Shown here in pieces: positions 44,679-53,248 of a DNA stretch of 64,000 bases. The stretch covers positions 62,001 through 126,000 of the forward strand of contig JAHEFZ010000001.1 in assembly GCA_024639935.1 (NCBI GenBank). Direction: 5' to 3'. This stretch comes from Microbacteriaceae bacterium. Its GTDB lineage: Bacteria > Actinomycetota > Actinomycetes > Actinomycetales > Microbacteriaceae. A program made the position numbers and the translations under genes. Under the pieces are notes generated by a model, which was given only the letters and a program-made list of their open reading frames with translations, searched no databases and was not told where the DNA came from. Within the stretch, counting starts at the first letter, position 1. The number at the start of each line of letters is the position of its first letter.

Positions 44679-45354
44679 AGTGCTCGTGGTCGAAGACGAA
44701 CAATCCCTGCGCGAACCGCTCGTGTACATCCTCCAGCGAGAAGGATTCGATGTACTCGAAGCGGCAGATGGACCCGCTGCGCTGGTTCAATGGCGACACA
44801 ACTCGCCGGATCTGATTTTGTTGGACTTGATGCTTCCGGGTATGAGCGGGGTAGACGTTTGTCGTGAAATTCGAACGCTATCTGCCGTACCGATCATTAT
44901 GGTCACGGCAAAGGATTCCGAGGTCGACAAGGTGGTTGGTCTAGAAATCGGAGCGGATGACTATGTCGTCAAGCCCTACTCCACCCGCGAATTGCTCGCC
45001 CGGATCAAGGCAGTTTTGCGCCGAGGGGCGGTTCAGGATTCGCATGAGGCACGATCTGTTCTCGAAGCAGGCCCTGTTCGACTCGACACCGAACGCCACA
45101 CGGTCACTTTAGATGGGGAACCCGTGACCCTGCCCCTCAAGGAGTTTGAATTACTCGAATATCTGATGGACAACACCAATCGGGTATTGACCCGAGGTCA
45201 AATAATTGATCGGGTGTGGGGGTCGAACTATTACGGGGATACAAAGACGCTCGATGTCCATGTGAAGCGCATTCGAAGCAAAATCGAACCGGACCCCGCG
45301 AATCCGAGGTACATCTTGACGATTCGCGGTCTCGGCTACAAATTCGAGGCCTAG
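44671..45354 (+). CDS. Response regulator of the phosphate regulon (RegX3/PhoB type)
   Basis: 227 aa. The receiver domain has the acidic pocket VVEDE, the phospho-acceptor Asp in ILLDLMLPGMSGVDV, and the switch Lys in VVKPYSTREL. The C-terminal winged helix is of OmpR type: PLKEFELLEYLMDNTNRVLTRGQIID, VWGSNYYGDTKTLDVHVKRIR and the final ILTIRGLGYKF. It would bind the 11-base direct repeats near phoU and control pst transcription. Its last four bases overlap the convergent lipoate-ligase-like gene. Confidence 0.94.
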   Translation: MSRVLVVEDEQSLREPLVYILQREGFDVLEAADGPAALVQWRHNSPDLILLDLMLPGMSGVDVCREIRTLSAVPIIMVTAKDSEVDKVVGLEIGADDYVVKPYSTRELLARIKAVLRRGAVQDSHEARSVLEAGPVRLDTERHTVTLDGEPVTLPLKEFELLEYLMDNTNRVLTRGQIIDRVWGSNYYGDTKTLDVHVKRIRSKIEPDPANPRYILTIRGLGYKFEA

Positions 45355-46400
45355 GGGACCCGCAATAACCACTCGTCGGTGAGGAATTTGTCGGTCACGA
45401 GAAGGGCAGCTCGAGCACGCTCGTCCGCAGTGATTTCCCCGTCTGTCAGTCCGTACAGTTCACGGAACGTCTCAACCATCCTGCCGATGACCTCGATTCG
45501 TGACATTCCCGACTGGCTTTTGATGGGGTCCACGCGCTTCGCCGCACTCGCCACCCCTTTGTCGCTCAATTTTTCGCGGCCAATTCGCAAAACCTGCATC
45601 ATCGCGTTTGCATCGATGTCGTAGGCCATTGTCACGTGATGCAACACTGCGCCGTTTCCCAACCTCTTCTGCGCTGCACCACCGATCTTGCCCTGTGGGC
45701 TCGCGATATCGTTGAGCGGCTTGTATTCTGCCGCGATTCCAATGGAGTGAAGTGCCTGCAGCACCCAATCGTCAAGGAACGCGTAGGAGTCGGCAAACGA
45801 CATGCCGCGGACAAGTTCGGCGGGGGCGTAAATCGAGTAGGTGATGGTGTTTCCGGGTTCGATAAACATCGCGCCACCACCGCTCACTCGGCGAAACACC
45901 CGGACTCCCCGCGAAGCGGCTTCGTCGATATCGACCTCGTTTCGAAGTGATTGAAAAGACCCGATGATCACCGCTTTTTCATTCCACTCCCAAAAACGAA
46001 GCGTTGGCCCGCGACGACCCGCGCCAACTTCTTCCGTCAAGACTTGGTCGAGCGCCATGTGTTCGGCCGCCGAGAGCGGCTCGGGAGCGAGAAACTCCCA
46101 GTTGTATTCTGCGAAAGACCGAGCATCCGCAATCGCGCGTCGGACCGCTGTTGCGACCGCTTCCGGGTGAATTCCGAGCATGACGACGTCGTCAGGAAGA
46201 GCGTCACGAACTCTGCGCGCGATTTCCCCTGCTTCAGACGTAATCGGGAGTCCCTCGATTGCGCGAGTCATTGCTTCCAAGGCTTCGTCCGGTTCAAGAA
46301 AGAAGTCCCCCGAAATAACGACGTTGACAAGTCGACCGCCGCGTTCCTCGGCCTCGACAATAATCAGCTTTCCGCCAGGGACCTTGTATTCACCCTTCAT
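45351..46400 (-). CDS. Lipoate-protein ligase A family protein
   Basis: 349 aa from ATG 46400; the longer ORF-track start lacks support. The N-terminal ~75 residues (EYKVPGGKLIIVEAE) match the small lipoate accessory domain that usually follows LplA. The ligase domain comes after it with LRFWEWNEKAVIIGSFQ, RRVSGGGAMFIEPGNTITYS and the catalytic Lys in ASPQGKIGGAAQKRLGNGAVLHHVTM. The accessory domain is therefore at the N-terminus. It probably attaches lipoate or octanoate to 2-oxoacid dehydrogenases or GcvH. No ribosome-binding site is visible; its ATG overlaps the stop of a 17-codon leaderless ORF. Confidence 0.87.
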   Translation of the reverse strand: MKGEYKVPGGKLIIVEAEERGGRLVNVVISGDFFLEPDEALEAMTRAIEGLPITSEAGEIARRVRDALPDDVVMLGIHPEAVATAVRRAIADARSFAEYNWEFLAPEPLSAAEHMALDQVLTEEVGAGRRGPTLRFWEWNEKAVIIGSFQSLRNEVDIDEAASRGVRVFRRVSGGGAMFIEPGNTITYSIYAPAELVRGMSFADSYAFLDDWVLQALHSIGIAAEYKPLNDIASPQGKIGGAAQKRLGNGAVLHHVTMAYDIDANAMMQVLRIGREKLSDKGVASAAKRVDPIKSQSGMSRIEVIGRMVETFRELYGLTDGEITADERARAALLVTDKFLTDEWLLRVP

Positions 46401-46450
46401 TTCGCCGCGAAGTCGACAGGGGTGTGGCAGGTTCCGCAAACCGTAGACAT
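46397..46450 (-). CDS. 17-residue leaderless upstream ORF with a CxxCH motif
   Basis: The minus-strand ORF encodes MSTVCGTCHTPVDFAAK. TAAAAT lies exactly six bases before its ATG, the same leaderless geometry as many real genes here. Its TGA overlaps the ATG of the lipoate-ligase gene (ATGA), which lacks its own ribosome-binding site, so the downstream gene may rely on translational coupling. The two Cys residues could sense cysteine, metal or sulfur status if this is a regulatory leader peptide; short Cys-containing leaderless ORFs are known in mycobacteria. It is too short for the ORF track. Confidence 0.5.
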   Translation of the reverse strand: MSTVCGTCHTPVDFAAK

Positions 46451-46456
46451 GCGCCC

Positions 46457-46462
46457 ATTTTA
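46457..46462 (-). promoter_or_regulatory. -10 box of the lipoate ligase leader ORF
   Basis: TAAAAT on the minus strand, six bases before ATG 46450. It is the only good -10 candidate for the lipoate ligase transcript. Confidence 0.5.
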
Positions 46463-46505
46463 GGCGGTGCGGGCGTTGCGCCATCCCCTGCTTAGGATGA
46501 GAGAC

Positions 46506-47843
46506 ATGGTCAGTGGTCGAAAGCGAAAAGCACGTGATCCAAGACCGTCCATGTTTCGCGCCCTGTCGAACCGCAACTTCCGCATTTGGATCTTCGGTGC
46601 ACTCCTGTCCAACATCGGCGGATGGGGGCAACGTGCCGCGCAGGACTGGCTTGTCCTCACCGAGCTCACCAACGACGATGCCGTCGCGCTAGGAGTGAGT
46701 CTCGCTCTGCAGTTCGGTCCGATCCTAATTCTCGGACCGTTTGTTGGTCCGTTCATCGACCGATTTCGGGGCCGGACGATAATCCTCTGGGCAGCAGTCT
46801 TGGAAACTCTGTTCGGAGTTGTCCTCGGTATCGCCGTATTGACCGGTGTTGCAAATCTTGGGCTCGTTTATGCGCTCGCGCTGGGACTTGGCATTGTCCA
46901 ATCGATAGAGACCCCCGCCCGCCAAGTTTTTGTCAACGAACTCGTTAGCAAAGACACCGTATCCAACGCGATTGGACTCAACTCAACGATGTTCAACACC
47001 TCGCGCCTCATTGGACCGGCATTGGCGGGGATCGGAATCTCGGCAGTAGGGACGGGCTGGACAATTCTTGTTGCCGGACTCCTCTTTTCCTCTGCCGTCG
47101 TGTCAATTTCATTGCTCCGGCGCAAGGAATTGCACGCAGTGCCGAAGGCGCCGAAAGAACGCGGACAATTCCGAGCCGGGCTCGCCTACATCCAATCTCG
47201 CAAAGACCTTGTTGTCGTGCTCGCCATGCTGTTCATCGTCGGCACAGTTGTATTCAACTTCGGAATTTTTTCTAGCACCATGGCGGTAATCGAATTCGGG
47301 CTCGGCGCACACGATTACGGTTTCATCATGTCGGCTCTGGCTGTGGGGTCACTGGGCGGTGCTTTACTGGTTGCTCGGAGCTCCCGGCCACGACTTTCGG
47401 TCATCACCATGGCTGCCGCGTCGATCGCCGTCGGTGGGTTGGCAGCGGCACTGGCGCCGACCGTGACCACGTTTGTTGTGCTGTATCCGATTTTGGGCTT
47501 CGGAGCCGTTCTGATGGTAGCGACAATCAACAGCTACATCCAAACCACGACTGACGAAATTTATCGAGGGCGGGTGATGGCCATTTTCTCAACATTGCTG
47601 GTCGGAGCGACGCTCATCGGCTCGCCCCTCGCGGGTTGGGTATCGAATGCGTTTGGTCCGCGGTGGGCGATCGGTGTGGCGGCGCTCGGTGGGTTTATTG
47701 CGGCGATCATCGCAGTGGTCTGGATGCGAAGCTCACACAACATCTCGACTATGGACACCGTTCGATCCGCCTTTACTCGGTCGTCTACAGAACAGCCCGA
47801 CACCGCAACGCAGTTGATCACCATTACCGAACGTGGGCCTTAG
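46506..47843 (+). CDS. MFS transporter (DHA3/EntS-like)
   Basis: 445 aa from ATG 46506, which has TAGGAT seven bases upstream; the longer ORF start precedes this promoter. The protein has twelve predicted helices. FRALSNRNFRIWIFGALLSNIGGWGQRAAQDWLVLTEL is typical of the enterobactin-exporter-like subgroup, and FVGPFIDRFRGRTIILWAAV is motif A. It probably exports a small molecule; the substrate is unknown. It is divergent from the lipoate-ligase gene. Confidence 0.88.
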   Translation: MVSGRKRKARDPRPSMFRALSNRNFRIWIFGALLSNIGGWGQRAAQDWLVLTELTNDDAVALGVSLALQFGPILILGPFVGPFIDRFRGRTIILWAAVLETLFGVVLGIAVLTGVANLGLVYALALGLGIVQSIETPARQVFVNELVSKDTVSNAIGLNSTMFNTSRLIGPALAGIGISAVGTGWTILVAGLLFSSAVVSISLLRRKELHAVPKAPKERGQFRAGLAYIQSRKDLVVVLAMLFIVGTVVFNFGIFSSTMAVIEFGLGAHDYGFIMSALAVGSLGGALLVARSSRPRLSVITMAAASIAVGGLAAALAPTVTTFVVLYPILGFGAVLMVATINSYIQTTTDEIYRGRVMAIFSTLLVGATLIGSPLAGWVSNAFGPRWAIGVAALGGFIAAIIAVVWMRSSHNISTMDTVRSAFTRSSTEQPDTATQLITITERGP

Positions 47844-47900
47844 CGCGCCAAAACCACCGAATTATCGGTACACGCGCACCAAACCGCCTAGAATAGCGGC

Positions 47901-48338
47901 GTGGACGCAACTGACAAGCGAATTATTGAGCAACTCCGCGAAAATGCTCGCGCTGGATACGCCGAAATCGGCGATGTTGTTGGTCTGTCGGCGAGCGCCG
48001 TCAAGCGTCGCGTCGACCGTCTCGTTGATTCAGGAGCAATCCGTGGTTTTACCGTCAACGTCGACCCGGCCGCTGAAGGCATTGGGGTCGAGGCCTACGT
48101 CGAACTGTATTGTCGCGGGACCGTATCGCCCGATGATCTGCGGAAACTCCTCCACGGCGTGCCAGAAGTGGTCTATGCGGGTACCGTTTCCGGTCAGGCC
48201 GATGCGATCGTCCACATGCGCGCCTCGTCAATTCCGGCCTTGGAAGCGGCGTTGGAAAAGGTCCGCAACGCTCCGAATGTTGATCACACGCGATCGTCCA
48301 TCATGTTGTCGCGACTTGTTCATCGGCGAATTCTCTAA
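47901..48338 (+). CDS. Lrp/AsnC family transcriptional regulator
   Basis: 145 aa. The N-terminal HTH is DATDKRIIEQLRENARAGYAEIGDVVGLSASAVKRRVDRL, followed by the RAM ligand-binding domain (VYAGTVSGQADAIVHMRA). It should respond to an amino acid or a related small molecule. The start is GTG, with TAGAAT six bases upstream, so it is leaderless. It stands alone between an MFS gene and pfkA. Confidence 0.92.
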   Translation: MDATDKRIIEQLRENARAGYAEIGDVVGLSASAVKRRVDRLVDSGAIRGFTVNVDPAAEGIGVEAYVELYCRGTVSPDDLRKLLHGVPEVVYAGTVSGQADAIVHMRASSIPALEAALEKVRNAPNVDHTRSSIMLSRLVHRRIL

Positions 48339-48390
48339 AATATGTTGTGACATGTGCCCCGGGCGGTGTTCGTAACGCGAGAATAGACAC

Positions 48391-49416
48391 ATGCGAATCG
48401 GAGTCCTCACTTCAGGTGGCGATGCCCCTGGTCTCAACGCCGTCATCCGTGGTGCTGTGCTCAACGGTGAGCGTCACTATGGGATGTCCTTTATTGGCAT
48501 CAGAGACGGGTGGCGCGGCCTCGTCAACGCCGACTTCCAAAAGCTTGAACGTGCAGAAGTCAAGGGAATCGGCAAGATGGGTGGAACGATTCTCGGTTCC
48601 TCTCGAACCAATCCATTCGAAAACAACGGCGGCATTGACCGCATCAACCAGGTTATGGCGGACGCCGGAATGGATGGGCTGTTGGTAATCGGCGGCGAGG
48701 GAACTCTCGCGGCAGCGAACCGGCTCTCCGAGGCAGGTATCAAGATTGTTGGTGTCCCCAAGACGGTCGACAATGATCTTTCCGCCACCGATTACACGTT
48801 TGGATTTGACACCGCGGTCAACATTGCCACCGACTCCATGGATCGCCTCCGCACGACCGGTGATTCACATCACCGATGCATGGTCGCAGAGGTTATGGGT
48901 CGTCACGTGGGTTGGATCGCGTTGCATTCAGGAATGGCCGCGGGTGCCCACGTAATCCTGATTCCGGAGCGCAAGACGTCGCTCGAGGAAATTGTTGGGT
49001 GGGTCACGTCGGCCTACGAGCGCGGTCGAGCTCCACTCGTGTGCGTCGCGGAGGGTTTCCTGCTGGATACGATGGACGACGCACACAGCGAGCGGGGTCT
49101 CGATGCTTTTGGTCGACCTCGACTCGGCGGAATTGGCGAAATGCTCGCACCCCTCATCGAAGAGGCGACGGGAATTGAGACTCGCGCAACGACGCTCGGC
49201 CACATTCAACGCGGCGGGACTCCGTCAGCCTTCGATAGAGTTCTCGCCACCCGCTTTGGAATGAATGCGGTTCGCGTGATTTCCGAAGGCGGATGGGGAG
49301 GTTTGGTGGCGCTTCGTGGGACCGAAATCGTCACGACCACCTTCGAGTCCGCACTGGGGCAACTCAAAACGGTACCTGACGCGCGCTGGTCCGAAGCTGC
49401 ACTGTTGTTTGGTTAA
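48391..49416 (+). CDS. pfkA: 6-phosphofructokinase
   Basis: 341 aa. LTSGGDAPGLNAVIRGAV opens the protein, GGEGTLAAANRL lies at the phosphate-donor loop, PKTVDNDL is the catalytic region and MGRHVGWIALHSG follows. GHIQRGGTPSAFDR is the late substrate block. It phosphorylates fructose 6-phosphate. The donor loop has Gly in GGEGT, which suits ATP, while the Lys of PKTVDND is also found in PPi-type enzymes, so the donor is not certain. GAGAAT lies six bases before the ATG. The stop overlaps hemD by four bases. Confidence 0.95.
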   Translation: MRIGVLTSGGDAPGLNAVIRGAVLNGERHYGMSFIGIRDGWRGLVNADFQKLERAEVKGIGKMGGTILGSSRTNPFENNGGIDRINQVMADAGMDGLLVIGGEGTLAAANRLSEAGIKIVGVPKTVDNDLSATDYTFGFDTAVNIATDSMDRLRTTGDSHHRCMVAEVMGRHVGWIALHSGMAAGAHVILIPERKTSLEEIVGWVTSAYERGRAPLVCVAEGFLLDTMDDAHSERGLDAFGRPRLGGIGEMLAPLIEEATGIETRATTLGHIQRGGTPSAFDRVLATRFGMNAVRVISEGGWGGLVALRGTEIVTTTFESALGQLKTVPDARWSEAALLFG

Positions 49417-50210
49417 GCGTCTCGGAATTCTAACAACGCGTCAATGAGCGCTTCGTTACTGCGCTCCGACGCGGTGTGTGAAACCGCCAGACCGGCCTGC
49501 TGTGCGTCAAACGCCGTTCGAGGACCAATACATATAACGGCGGTTGATTCCGGTATCGGGCTGAGTTGATCGGCAAGCTGTCGCGCGACACTTCCCGAAC
49601 TCACGAGAATTGCCGTGATATCCCCGGAGTGAACCCGAGTGCGTACATCCGCTGAGACCGGGACCCCGACGGTTCGGTAGGCAGACACAAAGGTTGCGTG
49701 GATTCCCCGCTCGTCGAAACCTGCGGCAAGAATTGGTTCCGATGTTTCCGAGTGCGGTACAAGAATTGTCGACTCTACAAACCCTTCGGGTAATGCGTTG
49801 ATGAAACCTCGGGACGAATTGTCGGTCGGGGGCACAAAATCAACTCGGATGTTCGCAAACGAGAGCGCCTGGGCTGTCGTTTCACCGATCGCAGCAACTC
49901 GTGTCTGTTCAGGGATTTCAACCTTGTGGTGTTGCAGGACGTCGACGGTCGTCGCGCTCGTCAGGACGATCCAGTCGTACCGTCCCGACGTGAGTGCCTC
50001 GAATTCCGCCTGAAGGGCGCCGGCGTCGTCCGCCGAAGCAAAATTTACGACAGGTGCGACAACCGTGCGCGCACCGAGAGTCGTGAGGAGGTTTGTGATG
50101 TCCTCGGCGAAACGTCCGCCGCGTGGGATGAGTACCGTCTGGTCGCCAAGTCTGCGAATCACCGGGATGCTCGCAGTTGGACTCACTTCGCGAATGGCAA
50201 AATCAGTCAT
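49413..50210 (-). CDS. hemD: Uroporphyrinogen-III synthase
   Basis: 265 aa from ATG 50210, which overlaps the end of the upstream gene; the longer ORF lies in that gene. The sequence is variable, as is normal for HemD, but the typical blocks are present: LIPRGGRFAEDITNLLTTLGA, YDWIVLTSATTVDVL, RVAAIGETTAQAL and ITAILVSSGSVARQLAD. It closes hydroxymethylbilane to uroporphyrinogen III in heme synthesis. It stands away from other hem genes. An N-terminal extension of about 25 residues precedes the first block. Confidence 0.85.
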   Translation of the reverse strand: MTDFAIREVSPTASIPVIRRLGDQTVLIPRGGRFAEDITNLLTTLGARTVVAPVVNFASADDAGALQAEFEALTSGRYDWIVLTSATTVDVLQHHKVEIPEQTRVAAIGETTAQALSFANIRVDFVPPTDNSSRGFINALPEGFVESTILVPHSETSEPILAAGFDERGIHATFVSAYRTVGVPVSADVRTRVHSGDITAILVSSGSVARQLADQLSPIPESTAVICIGPRTAFDAQQAGLAVSHTASERSNEALIDALLEFRDA

Positions 50211-50436
50211 CCCCGAAGACCGCCCAGGCAATTGAACTGACCACAATGACACCGAGAATTCCCGCGCCGACCAACCATGGCACGGGGTTTGCTTGGAACG
50301 AACCCGCGACACGTTCGCCCAAAATTTTGCGTTGTTCCGTCAGGTCGAGTTTGTTCTCAAGTTCGGAAACCGACTTCTGAAATTGTTCGCGGCGTGCTGC
50401 GATGTCCGCCGCGATCTTCTGACGCTCATTCGCCAT
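50203..50436 (-). CDS. DUF3618-type small membrane protein
   Basis: 77 aa from ATG 50436, with AAGGGG upstream. A charged helical N-terminus (ANERQKIAADIAARREQFQKSVSELENKL) is followed by one C-terminal transmembrane helix (PWLVGAGILGVIVVSSIAWAVF). This is the layout of the DUF3618 family, common in actinobacteria next to YtxH-like and holin-X proteins. The function is not established; an envelope-stress or membrane-organising role is likely from context. Confidence 0.85.
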   Translation of the reverse strand: MANERQKIAADIAARREQFQKSVSELENKLDLTEQRKILGERVAGSFQANPVPWLVGAGILGVIVVSSIAWAVFGDD

Positions 50437-50824
50437 CGATTGTCCCCTTACCCAGGTTTCGGAAATCCTTCGAAATCTGATCGACCGATTCAAACGGCGT
50501 AAAACCTTTACGAATCGACGCGATGCCGAGCGCGATAAATGCGATGCCGACAAAAAGAGCGGTGGCGGCAACTATGAGCGCGGCTGCCCAGGGCGGCATG
50601 AATTCCGCTAGACCGAGAATCAAGGCCACGACAAGCATCGTCATGAACAGGGAAATCAACGTCACGCCCAGTGTCACCCAGCCAATGCCAATACCGGCGG
50701 CGCGCAACTTTCCCGCAAATTCGGATTGAAGCAAGCGAATTTCAGCACGGATCAAATCACTGAGCTCGCGAGGCAAATCCGCCAGCAGTCGAAAAAACCC
50801 CCGCGCCTTCGCGTCTTTCGCCAT
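50426..50824 (-). CDS. Holin-X / phage holin superfamily membrane protein
   Basis: 132 aa. FRLLADLPRELSDLIRAEIRLLQSEFAGKL is the amphipathic N-terminus of the actinobacterial holin-X family (PF07332). Two transmembrane helices follow (VTLGVTLISLFMTMLVVALIL and ALIVAATALFVGIAFIAL). Despite the name, such genes are chromosomal housekeeping membrane proteins, not phage lysis genes. It overlaps the DUF3618 gene by 11 bases. Confidence 0.88.
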   Translation of the reverse strand: MAKDAKARGFFRLLADLPRELSDLIRAEIRLLQSEFAGKLRAAGIGIGWVTLGVTLISLFMTMLVVALILGLAEFMPPWAAALIVAATALFVGIAFIALGIASIRKGFTPFESVDQISKDFRNLGKGTIDGE

Positions 50825-50830
50825 AAGCGG

Positions 50831-51175
50831 TTACTTCTTCGGTCGAGAAGTGTTTGCTGATGTAGTCGTCTTCTTTGACGCTGGCGCCGACGCCGGCTTT
50901 CGCGCAGGGGTTGCACGTTGCGCGGGCTCGGTGACTGATCGGGCTGCCTCGACACGCTCGGCAATCTTCTTGACGTTGACCGAAACTGCTGCCGCGACCT
51001 CGGGCGCGTTCTCCTTGACAAATTCCGTCGCAGCGGAAACCTGTTCTTGCACTCGCGGGTCATTCCAGAACTTGAGTGCTGCGTTCTTCATCTGGTTGTA
51101 CCGAGCACGCCCGTCTCGAGTGCCGAGGACGTAGCCGATACCCAGACCGAGTACCAAAAGAATTTTTCCACGCAC
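50831..51175 (-). CDS. YtxH-like membrane protein with basic tail
   Basis: 114 aa, GTG start with AAGGGGG upstream. One N-terminal membrane segment (ILLVLGLGIGYVLGTRDGRARYNQM) is of the YtxH type. The rest is an amphipathic helix and a Pro/Ala/Lys/Thr/Ser-rich tail (PARKPASAPASKK). It is the first gene of the three-gene envelope set. A TAGGCT -10 box lies 33 bases upstream (51208-51213). Confidence 0.85.
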   Translation of the reverse strand: MRGKILLVLGLGIGYVLGTRDGRARYNQMKNAALKFWNDPRVQEQVSAATEFVKENAPEVAAAVSVNVKKIAERVEAARSVTEPAQRATPARKPASAPASKKTTTSANTSRPKK

Positions 51176-51207
51176 TGTAAACCCCCTTGTAAGCCTTTGG
51201 GTTTAAT

Positions 51208-51213
51208 AGCCTA
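51208..51213 (-). promoter_or_regulatory. -10 box of the YtxH/holin-X/DUF3618 operon
   Basis: TAGGCT on the minus strand, 32 bases before the GTG. This allows a leader of about 25 bases holding the ribosome-binding site, so this operon is not leaderless. Confidence 0.4.
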
Positions 51214-51274
51214 ACCCTGATTCGCAACGGCGAAAACCGATTGACCACGTTTCACCCAAAGCGCGGAACCCGTG

Positions 51275-53224
51275 TTACCAGATCGTCACGCGCTCGGCTG
51301 GATCGAGCCACATCGGATCAGCTGCCGTGACCCCAAATGTTTCGTGAAAAACATCCAAATTTCTCACGATTTGGTTGCATCGAAATTCTGGCGGCGAATG
51401 CGGATCAATCGCCAAAAGTCTGAGGGCTTCTTCGTCACGCGCGGATTGCCGCCATGCCTGCGCCCACGACAAGAAAAACCGTTCCGCGCCGGTCATTCCG
51501 TCAACGAGAGGTGGTTCGCCACCGTCCAAAGACAGCAGGTACGCCTTCCAGGCAATGCTCAATCCACCAAGGTCACCGATGTTTTCACCAATCGTCAATT
51601 CACCGTTGACCGTGTGACCCGGAAGGGCTCGGGGCTCCAACGCGTTGTATTGGTCTATCAGTGCCTTGGTGCGTTCCGTGAATTGCTCGCGGTCAACATC
51701 GCTCCACCAATTTGACAAGCGTCCGTCTCCATCGAACTCGCTTCCTTGGTCGTCAAATCCATGCCCGAGTTCGTGCCCGATCACGGCCCCGATTGCGCCG
51801 TAGTTTGCCGCTGGATCCCGCTCAGCAACAAAGAATGGGTACTGAAGAATTGCCGCAGGAAAAACAATCTCGTTGAAGCCGGGGTTGTAATACGCGTTGA
51901 CTGTTTGGGGCAACATGAACCATTCGTCACGGTCGAGTGGCTTTCCAATCTTGCCCATTTCGCGTTCAAAATCGAATCGCGCAAGAGCAAACATGTTCCC
52001 CACGAGGTCGCCGATAGTCACATTAACCGACGAATAATCACGCCAACGAACCGGATAACCAATTTTGGGCGTGAATTTATCGAGCTTTTCATGCGCGCGA
52101 GTCTTAGTCTCGTTGCTCATCCATTCGAGGTTTGCGATCGATTCGCGATACGCCTCGATGAGATTCGCGATCAACAAATCCATCTGGGTCTTCGCCGCTG
52201 GCGGAAAGTGGCGCGCAACGTACAGTTTGCCCACCGCTTCGCCGAGCCCTCCCTCGACGAAACCAACTCCGCGTTTCCACCGGTCACGCAGTTGGGGAGT
52301 GCCCGACAGAGTCGTTCCGTAGAACGCAAAGTTCTCGTCGACAAATTCCGCCGAAAGATAAGGGGCAAGCCCATGAATGATCTTCCAGCGCAACCAGTCA
52401 GCTAGTGCGTCAAGGTTGGTGGACTCGAGGATCGCACGAGCGCCTTCGATAAATGAGGGCTCGCGGACAACCAGTTCGGCAAAGACATTGTCTGCTACCC
52501 CAAGCGCATCACGCCACGGCGCGGCGATCGGTCCGAGTGACGTCGAAAACTCGTCCCACCCAACAAGGTTGTATGTCGCATGTGTATCGCGCGTTTTCAC
52601 GTTGTCCCAGTGCACACTCGCAAAATTTTCTTCAATGGCATAAACATGCGCAGCCCGGTCTTTAGCATCAGAAAAACCTGCAATCGTAAACATTCTCTCG
52701 AGATGCCCTCGGTAGGCCTCTCGAATCGACGCGAAGGTCTCTTCGCGGAAGTACGACTCGTCGGGTAAACCGATTCCGCTCTGTTCGACGAAGACGAGGT
52801 ATCGCTCTGGGTCGCCCGGGTCGTTGTCGACCCACATCGACACAAAAGAGCCGATACCGTCTCGCTCGAATTGCCCCAGCACTGACATGAACTCTGCCAG
52901 GCTTCCGACGCTGTCGATTCGGCGCAGAAGAGGAGTCAGGGGTGAAGCGCCGAGTGCATTAACGGTGTCGACATCCATGAAACTCGTATACAAATCCCCA
53001 ACCTTGCGAGCCTCCGTCCCGGCCGCCGCTGATTGGCACTCTTCGATAATCTCGCGAACGGCTTTCTCGGCTTCTTCGGCAAGGACGTGAAACGACCCAT
53101 ATCGGGCGCGATCGTCGGGGATCGGAGTCCGCTCTATCCACCGTTCATTAATGTGGCGGTACAGATCATCCGCCGGGCGAATCGCGTCGTCGCGTTCGTC
53201 AATTTCAATACCTGACGTCGTCAT
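51275..53224 (-). CDS. M13 family metallopeptidase (PepO/neprilysin-like)
   Basis: 649 aa from ATG 53224, with AGGAG seven bases upstream. The zinc site is VIGHELGHGFDDQGSEFD, with the third ligand in GENIGDLGGLSIAW. NAYYNPGFNEIVFPAAIL is the substrate-binding NAYY motif of the family. CDPLWLDP-like ending appears as ADPMWLDPAERVTIW, where the usual Cys-x-x-W ending is altered. No signal peptide is seen, so it is probably cytoplasmic and degrades small peptides. Confidence 0.94.
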   Translation of the reverse strand: MTTSGIEIDERDDAIRPADDLYRHINERWIERTPIPDDRARYGSFHVLAEEAEKAVREIIEECQSAAAGTEARKVGDLYTSFMDVDTVNALGASPLTPLLRRIDSVGSLAEFMSVLGQFERDGIGSFVSMWVDNDPGDPERYLVFVEQSGIGLPDESYFREETFASIREAYRGHLERMFTIAGFSDAKDRAAHVYAIEENFASVHWDNVKTRDTHATYNLVGWDEFSTSLGPIAAPWRDALGVADNVFAELVVREPSFIEGARAILESTNLDALADWLRWKIIHGLAPYLSAEFVDENFAFYGTTLSGTPQLRDRWKRGVGFVEGGLGEAVGKLYVARHFPPAAKTQMDLLIANLIEAYRESIANLEWMSNETKTRAHEKLDKFTPKIGYPVRWRDYSSVNVTIGDLVGNMFALARFDFEREMGKIGKPLDRDEWFMLPQTVNAYYNPGFNEIVFPAAILQYPFFVAERDPAANYGAIGAVIGHELGHGFDDQGSEFDGDGRLSNWWSDVDREQFTERTKALIDQYNALEPRALPGHTVNGELTIGENIGDLGGLSIAWKAYLLSLDGGEPPLVDGMTGAERFFLSWAQAWRQSARDEEALRLLAIDPHSPPEFRCNQIVRNLDVFHETFGVTAADPMWLDPAERVTIW

Positions 53225-53248
53225 TGCCACTCCTGTTGATGGGGGTTG

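Noticed and set aside
46506-47843. MFS start at 46467 as in the ORF track
   Set aside because: That start lies upstream of the TAGGAT promoter box, so ATG 46506 is the better choice.
50426-50824. Phage holin gene as a sign of a prophage
   Set aside because: The family is a chromosomal actinobacterial membrane protein and it lies with DUF3618 and YtxH-like genes; no other phage gene is present.
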